Of a stretch of DNA of 19,473 nt, positions 7,201 to 14,793 are shown piece after piece; the first letter of the stretch is position 1, and every line of letters starts with the position of its first letter. The DNA is from Bacteroidales bacterium (lineage in GTDB: Bacteria > Bacteroidota > Bacteroidia > Bacteroidales > Muribaculaceae), in assembly GCA_019415705.1 (NCBI GenBank), contig DXYS01000033.1:1-19473 (forward strand), given 5' to 3'. The notes under the pieces were generated by a model. It was given only the letters and a program-made list of their open reading frames with translations, made no database searches and was not told where the DNA came from. A program made the position numbers and the translations under genes.

Positions 7201-8220
7201 AAGTGCATGACTGACATATTTATTACGGTTGAAACGCTCGGTATAGTGGTAGTGTACGGCCACGCCCTGATCATGGCCTCCGAACCAAAGATTCTGCCGC
7301 GAGTCGGTAAACATGGTCTTTATTCTGAAATCAGGCATATTTACCGGGAAACCGGTCTCACCTTGAGCCGTGACTGTCGACTTTAACTTGTCGTAGAAAA
7401 ACATTCCGTCACCCGAGCTCTGTATTAAAATGCCTGTGCCATAGGGATGAATAAGCTCTATCGGCGACTTTGACAGCACCGCATGAGTGGCTATCGCCTC
7501 GGGCAGAGCCACAAACTGCCGCTTGTAAGTGTCGAATCGTTTCAGCCGCTGTCCTCCGAGCCATAACTCGCGCCCGTCGACAAGGGTCGAGACATTGGCA
7601 TAGAAGCCGGTAGGGACCGAATCTGTAAGCTGACGCTTGTCCATGTCATAACGCCACAGCGAATTTTCTCCGGCCACCCACAGCTCGTCCTTAGCATTGA
7701 CATGCAGTTTCATGGCATACATAGAGCCGGGACAGGCGTTCTCGGCGAGCTTCTCCACACTGTCCGTCGCCGGGTCATATGCCAGCAGTCCTGTCACAGA
7801 CAGAGCGATCACGGTCGAGTCAGCCATCTCGGCCAGACTCACTATCATATATTTGTCGCCAAGAGGGATATTGCGGAAATTGTCGCGGTCGGTGAGACGG
7901 CATATTCCGGCTATCGCGCCTACATAAACGCTGCTGTCGCGAGTGACAAGTATGTCACGCACCTGATTGTCGGGGAGCGAAAGCGAATCGTCACCCTCGA
8001 AATATTGATAAAACTCTCTGGAATTATAGCGGTTGAGCCCGCGGAAAGTACCTATCCATATCTGTCCGGTAGAGTCCTCGGCGATATCATAGACAAACTG
8101 ATTGGAGATATTGTCGCTTTTGACCGGCGAGACACCACCCTCAGTCCGGTCAGATGACCGCGAACATGCACAAAACGCGGCAAGAAACAATACAATGACT
8201 GACGACAATTTAAAATTCAT
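4237..8220 (-). CDS. Hybrid two-component system regulator (HTCS) of the PUL
   Basis: From the ATG at 8220 the product is 1327 residues, typical of HTCS proteins. A hydrophobic signal segment (MNFKLSSVIVLFLAAFCAC) is followed by a periplasmic beta-propeller from about 35 to 660 built of repeats such as GQIWIGTFRGLNRYN, NNLWMATRHGGVYVF and GIVWIGTVSNGLLKY. A Y_Y_Y domain (about 685-753) and one transmembrane helix (about 764-787) follow. The cytoplasmic part has a histidine-kinase domain with phospho-acceptor H820 in SHEFRTPL, an ATPase domain with NLLSNALKFTP and GTGIGLYYAR, a receiver with D1129 in SDVVMPGTDG, and a C-terminal AraC-type DNA-binding domain. All key residues are present. An upstream in-frame ATG at 8250 would spoil the signal peptide. 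It should sense a PUL-specific oligosaccharide and activate the divergent operon; the AraC domain probably binds the direct repeats at 8303-8342. Confidence 0.97.
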   Translation of the reverse strand: MNFKLSSVIVLFLAAFCACSRSSDRTEGGVSPVKSDNISNQFVYDIAEDSTGQIWIGTFRGLNRYNSREFYQYFEGDDSLSLPDNQVRDILVTRDSSVYVGAIAGICRLTDRDNFRNIPLGDKYMIVSLAEMADSTVIALSVTGLLAYDPATDSVEKLAENACPGSMYAMKLHVNAKDELWVAGENSLWRYDMDKRQLTDSVPTGFYANVSTLVDGRELWLGGQRLKRFDTYKRQFVALPEAIATHAVLSKSPIELIHPYGTGILIQSSGDGMFFYDKLKSTVTAQGETGFPVNMPDFRIKTMFTDSRQNLWFGGHDQGVAVHYHYTERFNRNKYVSHALAGQSVVSTAIDRDNNLWMATRHGGVYVFDDKTKRISRFPFSDLSPAKNIYDEAIKNIFIDSDNRIWLTLTSAEVLQGRYSEGRLTIEQRYMVWGVMSITEDVNGTIWLGSGTPYVYYLRRGDRDFSHLQVFDSGFCFIPGVMPYDSTHLMVAAFDQPIKLVDINTLEISPLPSDEKGMSPVLKSKKFIPTDIYRDNDGIVWIGTVSNGLLKYNPADSSFTAVPGASCDDISAIRPDSDGALWISTLYGMSRYCPDKGTFEHFYEHDGTGGNQFYDRSASVDTAGNIYFGGTHGVTSFNPRELSKHVKARLLFQDLMVHNKPVRPGEGIIDRDLSLAPDVHLDHETNSFGISFVAVDYCENPRVAYRYMLEGIDKGWVEASGSHEAYYANVPAGEYIFRVGILGDDTSQISLRVFIDRPWWFSWWAICIYALLVGGILSVLIMTSMKIRAQRLAVSKARSEKERERHINDMNMRFFANISHEFRTPLTMISGPIKQLVGSDGLSADDKHLLSIADTNVRRMLNLVNQLLDFNKLENDTLPLEVERIDIAAMLRQISDVFANHAAGKDISFVINGMEENCFATADADKIMKIYYNLLSNALKFTPRGGVITVGLDTLDDPEIGNALKIYVRNSGQRIPSDKLEKIFERYYQLDGNTSAGSYNCGTGIGLYYARALARLHHGSLKAVDNPSFEGAEFELIIPADQEAYAADTHKTTPSQPIAYPLWHDSPEKKADDSDGESKQTVLVVDDDIQVAEYMRSLLSPYYKVVTRFDAASALEWLNENIPALIISDVVMPGTDGYQLCRTIKQDLRFSHIPVILLTAKATPENQVEGLESEADAYITKPFDPAVLMSQIRSLLRNRERAQRIITAVTTVEDVDRDVITPQDSLFLKELYGLMEKELTNSEIDVNEIARLMNMSRTKFYYKVKGLTGEPPSVFFKTYKLNRAAELIKEHRYTMSEISDMTGFSSLSHFSRSFKKQFGTNPTSFEV

Positions 8221-8247
8221 GGCATGAAGGTTTGAATTTTTACCACA

Positions 8248-8255
8248 CAAAAGTA
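8248..8255 (-). promoter_or_regulatory. Possible -7 box for the HTCS gene
   Basis: On the minus strand TACTTTTG (8255-8248) fits TAnnTTTG and lies 27 bp before the ATG at 8220, leaving a leader of roughly 20 bases. No TTTG -33 element is found at the right distance, so this would be a weak constitutive promoter at best. Confidence 0.3.
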
Positions 8256-8302
8256 TTCATTTTTATGTTTGGCGATGCTTATATCACATTGCTTTAAAAC
8301 TG

Positions 8303-8342
8303 TTTTGAACGTATGCACAAACTTTTGAACAAATATACAAAC
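8303..8342. promoter_or_regulatory. Two adjacent 20-bp direct repeats, candidate HTCS operator
   Basis: TTTTGAACGTATGCACAAAC (8303-8322) is followed immediately by TTTTGAACAAATATACAAAC (8323-8342). They agree at 16 of 20 positions, with TTTTGAAC and ACAAAC fully conserved. A degenerate third copy may lie at 8366-8385 (ATTTGAAAAAAACGACAAGC). The repeats lie between the regulator gene and the operon it probably controls, about 75-115 bp upstream of the likely transcription start. A 20-bp period places the sites on the same face of the helix, as AraC-family proteins commonly require. Confidence 0.6.
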
Positions 8343-8404
8343 CCAATTGACAACACAGGCAAAAGATTTGAAAAAAACGACAAGCTGTCGGCACCGCCAA
8401 TGGA

Positions 8405-8412
8405 TAATTTTG
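8405..8412 (+). promoter_or_regulatory. -7 box of the PUL operon
   Basis: TAATTTTG at 8405-8412 matches TAnnTTTG and is followed by GCATCG. There is no TTTG at the -33 position, as expected for a promoter that depends on an activator. Transcription would start near 8418, giving a leader of about 65-70 bases ahead of the ATG at 8487. Confidence 0.45.
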
Positions 8413-8486
8413 CATCGTGAATTCAAAGCGAGTCCAAGCAATACTTTATTTTACAAAACCAACCATAAACACATTTTTTCATTACC

Positions 8487-10115
8487 ATGAGAAAAACATT
8501 TCTGAGTCTAATTATCATGGCAAGCACGCTCGGAGCGACAGCAGCCGAGCCGAGATCGGAAATCTCAACCTCCGGAGTCCTCGCCACAGTCAGCCAAGGT
8601 CAAATCGCCGGCTACACAGAGAATGGAATAAATATTTATAAAGGTATACCCTATGCCAAGGCCGCACGCTTTATGGCGCCCGAAAAGGCCGATGCTTGGG
8701 AGGGCGTGCGCAGTTGCCGCAACTATGGTCCTACCTGCCCTCAGGGCGAACGTCAGGGCTGGCAGAACGACGAGATTGCCTTCGCCTTCAACTGGGATGA
8801 CGGCTATCCCGGCGAAGACTGTCTCCGCGCCAACGTGTGGACACCCGCAAAGACGGCTGACGGCGGCAAACGCCCGGTGATGGTATGGCTCCACGGTGGC
8901 GGATTCTCGGCCGGCAGCGGTCAGGAACTTCCCGGCTATGACGGAGCTAACCTCGCCCGCAAGGGTGATGTCGTGGTCGTCACAATCAACCACCGTCTGA
9001 ACGTGCTCGGTTTTCTCGACCTGTCGGAGTTCGGTCCGGAATATGCATCGTCAGGCAACGCCGGGCTCCTTGACCTTGTGGCCGCACTTGAGTGGGTGCG
9101 CGACAATGCCGAAGCCTTCGGAGGCGATCCGTCTAACGTCACTGTCTTCGGTCAGAGCGGAGGCGGCGGAAAGGTGTCTATCCTGTGCGCCACACCGGCC
9201 GCAAAAGGGCTCTTCCACAAGGCAATCGTGCAATCGGGCTCCACGCTCAGCACCATGACATCGGAAATGTCGCGCCGCATAGGCCGCGAGACCGTCAGAC
9301 AGCTCGGCCTTGAGGACGACATCAAAAAAATAGCCGAAGTCCCATACAAAGACCTTCTCGCAGCCGGCACCGCAGCAGTGGCTGCCGTGCGCAAGCAGGC
9401 AGAGGCAGAAGGCGGCACAGGCGCAGCCTTCATTTTCGGCTGGGCACCTACCGTCGACGGCAGCATACTGCCGTGTCAGCCATTTGCCGACGGCGCTCCC
9501 GGCCAGAGTCTCGACATACCGATGATGATAGGCACAACACGCTGCGAGTTCTCGCCGACAACCTATGTGCCGATGCTCCGCAACGCCGACATGGCCATGG
9601 CCCGCAATTTTATCAGCAGCCGCTACGGCACCGCACATACAGATAAAATCATCGAGGCCTACGGCAAAGCCTATCCCGGCTATCAGCCCAAAGACCTCAT
9701 TGATTTCGACACGACATTCCGCCCCAACGCCGTGCGTCAGGCAGATATCAAAGCAAAACAAGGAGGCGCCCCGGTCTATATGTACCTCTTCACATGGGAG
9801 TCGCCCGTGCTTGACGGGGCGCTCCGCAGCACCCACTGCATGGAAATACCGTTTGTATTCAACAATGCCAAGATTCACGCCTCGATGACAGGCGGCGGAG
9901 CAGCCGCCGACGCCCTCGCCGACAAAATGTCAGACGCATGGCTGGCATTTGCGCGCACAGGCAACCCTAACACCGAGTCGCTGCCGCAGTGGCCGGCCTA
10001 CACGGCAGAACGCCGCGCCACAATGTTCTTCGACAACGACTGCACAGTGCGTGAAAATCACGATCGCGAACTGCTCGACGTGATGGCTGAAATATCAAGT
10101 CCAAGAAGCTTCTAA
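8487..10115 (+). CDS. Type-B carboxylesterase (COesterase family), secreted
   Basis: The 542-residue product has a signal peptide (about residues 1-20, ending GATAA) and spans the whole carboxylesterase type-B alpha/beta-hydrolase fold. HGGGF (from H136) forms the oxyanion hole. The nucleophile is S224 in GQSGGG; most relatives have GESAGG, so the residues flanking the serine differ. E354 (CEFSPT) and H450 (STHCMEIPF) complete the triad at normal spacing. The reaction is hydrolysis of carboxylic esters, here presumably acetyl or hydroxycinnamoyl groups on plant polysaccharide fragments in the periplasm. It is the first gene of the PUL operon, preceded by a roughly 68-base leader and followed 30 bp later by SusC. 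The exact ester cannot be read from sequence. Confidence 0.93.
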   Translation: MRKTFLSLIIMASTLGATAAEPRSEISTSGVLATVSQGQIAGYTENGINIYKGIPYAKAARFMAPEKADAWEGVRSCRNYGPTCPQGERQGWQNDEIAFAFNWDDGYPGEDCLRANVWTPAKTADGGKRPVMVWLHGGGFSAGSGQELPGYDGANLARKGDVVVVTINHRLNVLGFLDLSEFGPEYASSGNAGLLDLVAALEWVRDNAEAFGGDPSNVTVFGQSGGGGKVSILCATPAAKGLFHKAIVQSGSTLSTMTSEMSRRIGRETVRQLGLEDDIKKIAEVPYKDLLAAGTAAVAAVRKQAEAEGGTGAAFIFGWAPTVDGSILPCQPFADGAPGQSLDIPMMIGTTRCEFSPTTYVPMLRNADMAMARNFISSRYGTAHTDKIIEAYGKAYPGYQPKDLIDFDTTFRPNAVRQADIKAKQGGAPVYMYLFTWESPVLDGALRSTHCMEIPFVFNNAKIHASMTGGGAAADALADKMSDAWLAFARTGNPNTESLPQWPAYTAERRATMFFDNDCTVRENHDRELLDVMAEISSPRSF

Positions 10116-10145
10116 TTATTTACCAAAACCTATCAAATACCAATC

Positions 10146-13100
10146 ATGAAAACTAAAATCGCATTGCTTGTGCTGATGTTCACGACGGCACTGATGTCGT
10201 TCGGACAAGCTATGGTCAAGGTGACCGGCAAAGTGACCGACGACAGCGGCGAAGGCCTTATCGGCGTCAGTATCACGGCAAAAGGGACAAACCATGGAGT
10301 CACTACCGACATCGACGGTAATTACCTCATCGAAACAATGACAGGCACGACGCTTGTCTATTCCTATGTGGGCTATGCTCCGGCCGAACGCCTCGTCGAA
10401 AAGGCCGGTGTAATCGACGTAACTCTCCGCGAATCGACAACCGAGCTCAGCGACGTGGTCGTAGTAGGTTACGGCGTGCAGAAGAAGAGCTCCGTAACGG
10501 GAGCCATCTCACAAATCAAGCCCGAAGACATCCAGAACCGTACGATTGTCAACGCGCAGAGCGCCCTTATGGGCAAGACAGCGGGCGTGCAGGTCGTCAC
10601 GACATCAAACGCTCCCGGCTCGTCGCCGACAATCCGTGTGCGCGGTTACTCGTCCAACGTATCGTCAGACCCGCTGTATGTGGTCGACGGTGTGCGACTG
10701 AGCGACATCAGCGGCATCGACCCCAACGACATAGCGTCGATAGAAGTTCTCAAAGACGCGGCATCGGCCGCCATCTACGGCGCTGAAGCCGGCAACGGTG
10801 TGGTTCTCATCACAACCAAACGCGGCAGCGCGGGCAACGGTAAAATCTCGTATGACTTCCAGTATGCGTGGGAGCGTCCCGCCAAGGTGCCCAAGATGCT
10901 CAACGCCGAACAATATATACAGTATATGTCCGAGGGCAACACTTTCACCAAAGACTACCTGCTGAAAAACTGGGACGGCGTTACCAACACATCGTGGATT
11001 GACGAGGCATTTGAAACCGGACACATGCAGCGCCACAACATATCGTTTACCAACGGCAACGAACGCGGCAACTACTATCTGTCACTGTCATATCTCCACA
11101 ACAACGGCATCGTCGGCGGCGACAAGGATAAATACGAACGTCTGACCGCGGCTATCAACGCCGAATATGACATAAAGACATGGCTTAAAGTCGGCACGAC
11201 AAACCAAATCGAGAAATACAATGTCAGTCAGGTGTCATCTAACAACGAGTACGGCAGCCTTATCACTTCCACGCTTCTGCTCGACCCTCTCACACCGTTT
11301 GTTTATGCGCCCGACCAACTGCCGCTCCACATGATTAACGCACAGCAGCAGGGTCGTCACCTGCTGACTGACAGCGACGGCAACTATTATTCAGTGTCGA
11401 AGTTTCTCAACGCCGAGAACTATCATCCCTACGTGATGCGCGACAATGGCGTCAGCCGCAACGGCGGATTCAACATAACCGGCAGTATTTTCGCCGATTT
11501 CAAGCCATTCGCAGGCTTCACGTTCACATCCCGTCTGGGCTACCGTCTGTCATCGGGCCATCAGTCAAACGTCAGCCTGCCTTTCTACGGCAACGCCACC
11601 CAGAGCGGCGACTATGTGGGCATGAACGCACAGAATCAACAGAGCGTTTACTGGCAGTGGGAGAACTTCGCCAACTACATCAAACAGTTCGGAGCCAACA
11701 CAATCAATGCCATGGTGGGTATGAGCTATCAGGAAACCGTAAGCTCTTACACCTATGGCAGCCTCACCGGCCAGAACGAAGACGCTCTCAAAAAGAATGA
11801 CCCGCTGTTCTGGTATCTCAACTATGGCAATGCGTCGGCCACCAAAGGTGTTGCCGGCGAAAAGACCCGTAACTCAAAAATGTCTTATTTCGGCCGTGTA
11901 AGCTATGAATATGACAACCGCTATCACCTGCAGGCATCTCTGCGCGCAGATGCGGCCGACCTGTCGAAACTGCCCCTTGAAAATCGCTGGGGTTACTTCC
12001 CCGCCGTGTCAGCCGGCTGGACAATATCAAACGAAAGTTTCTTTGAGAACGCACGCCGTTTCGCCGACAACGTGAAACTCCGCGCAAGTTGGGGTCAGAA
12101 CGGCTCGCTCGCAGCACTCGGCGGCTATCCCTACAGCACCGACATGACACTCGGAGGCATCTATCCGCTCGTTCCGGGCAACAACTACACCACTTCGGCC
12201 TATCCCTCGACAATGGGCAACAACAAACTCAAATGGGAGACATCCGAACAGTTTGACATCGGTCTTGACATGCGTTTCCTGCGCAACAGATTAGGATTCT
12301 CGATCGACTGGTACACCAAAAAGACAAAAGACCTGCTGGTCAACGGCACAATACCGTCACTTATCATCGGAGGCACCACCTCACCGATGAACGCCGGCAA
12401 CGTGAGCAACAAGGGCTGTGAAATCGAGCTGTCGTGGCGCGACGCTGTGGGCGACTTCCGCTATTCGGCCACATTAAACCTTTCGACTCTCAAAAATGAG
12501 GTGACCTATCTCGACCCGTCAATCAACCGTATCGCCGGCACCAACTTCCACACATCGACAATCACATACTTCGAAAAGGGTTATCCCGTCTACTATTTCC
12601 GCGGCTATCAGTTCGACGGACTCGACAACGAGGGCAATCCCAAATTCAAGGATCTCGACGGCAGCGGCGACCTCAACGACGGTGACATCGCATATATCGG
12701 CGACGCTATACCCGACGTGACCTACGGCATCACCCTCAATGTAGGATGGAAGGGACTCGATCTGACTGTATTCGGTACAGGCGCAGCCGGCAACAAGGTG
12801 TTCAACTGTATCAACCGCGCAGACTATCCGCAGAGCAACAAACTCAAAGAAGTGTTCTTCGACAACCGCTGGACGGCAGACAACCCCGGTGGAACAGTGC
12901 CGCGAGCCGGAGCAGCCAACATGGACAAATACCAGATTTCAGACGCATTGGTCTATGACGGCTCATTCTTCAAAATCAAACAGATTCAGTTAGGCTACAT
13001 GCTGCCGCAGAAATGGATAAGCAAACTATATGTCAGCAACATGCGCATATATGCGTCACTCGACGATTTCTTCTGTTTCACCAAATATCCCGGTTTCGAC

Positions 13101-13199
13101 CCCGAAGTCGCAGTCAATGCCACCTCCGGTATGGGCATCGACAAAGGCTCTTATCCGTCGGCAAAGAAAGTAGTACTCGGATTCAACATCACCTTCTAA
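10146..13199 (+). CDS. SusC/RagA-family TonB-dependent outer-membrane transporter
   Basis: The 1017-residue product has a signal peptide (MKTKIALLVLMFTTALMSFGQA). A carboxypeptidase-D regulatory-like domain (about 24-95, VTGKVTDDSGEGLIGVSI...) comes next, then the TonB-box region ELSDVVVVGYG near 99-109 and a plug domain to about 226 carrying the SusC signature (TAGVQV...PTIRVRGYSS...PLYVVDG). The 22-strand barrel fills the rest and ends with the terminal aromatic strand VVLGFNITF. It would import oligosaccharides across the outer membrane using TonB energy, with the SusD protein encoded 12 bp downstream acting as its lid. Length and domain order are complete, and nothing is truncated. Substrate is not deducible from the sequence alone; neighbours suggest an esterified glycan. 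Confidence 0.97.
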   Translation: MKTKIALLVLMFTTALMSFGQAMVKVTGKVTDDSGEGLIGVSITAKGTNHGVTTDIDGNYLIETMTGTTLVYSYVGYAPAERLVEKAGVIDVTLRESTTELSDVVVVGYGVQKKSSVTGAISQIKPEDIQNRTIVNAQSALMGKTAGVQVVTTSNAPGSSPTIRVRGYSSNVSSDPLYVVDGVRLSDISGIDPNDIASIEVLKDAASAAIYGAEAGNGVVLITTKRGSAGNGKISYDFQYAWERPAKVPKMLNAEQYIQYMSEGNTFTKDYLLKNWDGVTNTSWIDEAFETGHMQRHNISFTNGNERGNYYLSLSYLHNNGIVGGDKDKYERLTAAINAEYDIKTWLKVGTTNQIEKYNVSQVSSNNEYGSLITSTLLLDPLTPFVYAPDQLPLHMINAQQQGRHLLTDSDGNYYSVSKFLNAENYHPYVMRDNGVSRNGGFNITGSIFADFKPFAGFTFTSRLGYRLSSGHQSNVSLPFYGNATQSGDYVGMNAQNQQSVYWQWENFANYIKQFGANTINAMVGMSYQETVSSYTYGSLTGQNEDALKKNDPLFWYLNYGNASATKGVAGEKTRNSKMSYFGRVSYEYDNRYHLQASLRADAADLSKLPLENRWGYFPAVSAGWTISNESFFENARRFADNVKLRASWGQNGSLAALGGYPYSTDMTLGGIYPLVPGNNYTTSAYPSTMGNNKLKWETSEQFDIGLDMRFLRNRLGFSIDWYTKKTKDLLVNGTIPSLIIGGTTSPMNAGNVSNKGCEIELSWRDAVGDFRYSATLNLSTLKNEVTYLDPSINRIAGTNFHTSTITYFEKGYPVYYFRGYQFDGLDNEGNPKFKDLDGSGDLNDGDIAYIGDAIPDVTYGITLNVGWKGLDLTVFGTGAAGNKVFNCINRADYPQSNKLKEVFFDNRWTADNPGGTVPRAGAANMDKYQISDALVYDGSFFKIKQIQLGYMLPQKWISKLYVSNMRIYASLDDFFCFTKYPGFDPEVAVNATSGMGIDKGSYPSAKKVVLGFNITF

Positions 13200-13211
13200 T
13201 AAGTCAATAAC

Positions 13212-14774
13212 ATGAAACTGAAATATATAATGTCGGCAATCATCGCCGGAGCGGCATTACTCTTCACGTCGTGCGAAGAAGGCCTCGATATACCCAAGCA
13301 CGGCAATATGGGCGGTCAGGACGATTTCTACAAGACCGACGCCGAAGCCGAACAGGCCGTCGCAGCCATGTATTCAAGCTGGGGAAGCAACTATTTCAAC
13401 TGGTCTTTTCTCAAGAACCTGCTTTCCGACGATTCTTGGACCGGAGGCGGCTCTCGAGGTGACAACCCCGACATGGAACGTCTCAACGAATACACTTTCG
13501 ACACCGACCACGGCATGATAGCCGGAGTATATCAAGGTCTCTACAGCATCATCTATTATTCCAATCTGATTATCGAAAAAATGGAGCCCGACACTCCTGT
13601 AAAAGCTCAGGCCGTTGCCGAAGCTTATTTCTTCCGCGGATGGGCACATTTCGAACTGGCATCGCTGTGGGGCACCGCGCCCGTAGTCGACCATCTGCTG
13701 CAGCCCGGCGAATACCATCAGTCTAACAGCACTCCCGAAGCGCTCTGGGCACGCACCGAAGATGATTTCCGCGCAGCAATCAACTCCAAAGCCCTCCCGT
13801 CAAAGAACGGAGCCGACGATAATACCGGCGCCATACGTGTAACTCTCGAAGTGGCTCAGGCTATGCTCGGCAAGACACTGCTCTTCGAAGGCAAATATTC
13901 AGAGGCTGCATCTATGCTTGATAAAGTAATCGATTCGAAAAAATATGAACTTTATCAGGGAGATTACGACATGCTTCACCACGCCGCAACAAACGGATGC
14001 TGCGAAGCGATGCTCGAAGTGCAGAAACGCAACGACTCCGAACAGACATGGTCTCAGTACACCATGACATATATCATGCTCGGCTGGCGCTCATCGCAGC
14101 TCAACATGGGCTCGATGGATCAGATTGCAACCGGCACATACGGTTTCATTAATCCTACAAAAAACCTCTATGACGCCTTTGTGGCTCATGACGGCCGTGA
14201 CGGATACCGTCTCAAGTCGACCATCCGCACTTACGATGAACTCAACGCCGAATACGGCCTTACAGTCAACTCGGGCGAGCGTCTTGTCGGCCATGAAGGT
14301 CTGTTCAACTGGAAACACCGGGCTCTCAAAGAAGACTGCATCATGGATGCCAGCTATTTCCAAGTTTTCCAGTACACCAATCTGCGCGTCATGCGCTATG
14401 CCGAGGTACTTCTCCTCGCAGCCGAGGCTCACGTGATGTCGGGCGGCAACCGCGCCGATGAATACGTCAACGCCATCCGCAGCCGCGCACACCTTCAGCC
14501 GCTGTCAGGTGTGACTCTCGACGACATAAAAGCCGAAAAACGTCTTGAGCTATGTTTCGAATGTGTACGTTTCCAAGATCTCGTACGCTGGGGCGACGCT
14601 CCCGCATATCTCGGCCAAAGAGGAAAGGATGTGCCGGCTTTCTCTGCCAAAGGAGTCGACCCCAAGGCTTTTTCAAACGCCAACTACGGTTTCAAAGACA
14701 AGCACAAACTGCTTCCCATTCCGCGCAAAGAGCTTGAACTCAACCGCAACATGACCCAGAACACCGGATGGTAA
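13212..14774 (+). CDS. SusD/RagB-family surface glycan-binding lipoprotein
   Basis: The 520-residue product has a lipoprotein signal, with the lipobox LFTSC placing the acylated cysteine at 21. The acidic CEEGLD stretch after it resembles the export signal for the Bacteroidetes cell surface. The body shows the SusD pattern: the N-terminal helix with DFYKTDAEAEQAVAAMYSSW, TPR-like helices with AEAYFFRGWAHFELASLWG, and the C-terminal ARAHL-type segment here NAIRSRAHLQPL with EKRLELCFECVRFQDLVRWG and LLPIPRKELELN. It would sit on SusC at the cell surface and capture oligosaccharides. The gene lies 12 bp after SusC and 19 bp before the lipoprotein-esterase fusion, in one transcription unit. Confidence 0.97.
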   Translation: MKLKYIMSAIIAGAALLFTSCEEGLDIPKHGNMGGQDDFYKTDAEAEQAVAAMYSSWGSNYFNWSFLKNLLSDDSWTGGGSRGDNPDMERLNEYTFDTDHGMIAGVYQGLYSIIYYSNLIIEKMEPDTPVKAQAVAEAYFFRGWAHFELASLWGTAPVVDHLLQPGEYHQSNSTPEALWARTEDDFRAAINSKALPSKNGADDNTGAIRVTLEVAQAMLGKTLLFEGKYSEAASMLDKVIDSKKYELYQGDYDMLHHAATNGCCEAMLEVQKRNDSEQTWSQYTMTYIMLGWRSSQLNMGSMDQIATGTYGFINPTKNLYDAFVAHDGRDGYRLKSTIRTYDELNAEYGLTVNSGERLVGHEGLFNWKHRALKEDCIMDASYFQVFQYTNLRVMRYAEVLLLAAEAHVMSGGNRADEYVNAIRSRAHLQPLSGVTLDDIKAEKRLELCFECVRFQDLVRWGDAPAYLGQRGKDVPAFSAKGVDPKAFSNANYGFKDKHKLLPIPRKELELNRNMTQNTGW

Positions 14775-14793
14775 ACCTTAAATCAAACTCAAA

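Noticed and set aside
8221..8250. Upstream in-frame ATG at 8250 for the hybrid regulator
   Set aside because: It would add MCGKNSNLHA before the signal sequence, and the extra codons run into the likely -7 box at 8248-8255. The ATG at 8220 gives a normal signal peptide.
9051..9878. A 275-codon open frame on the minus strand inside the carboxylesterase gene
   Set aside because: It lies wholly antisense to a gene with an intact catalytic triad, its translation is full of Cys and His in a low-complexity mix, and it has no promoter or family resemblance. It is a by-product of GC-rich third positions.
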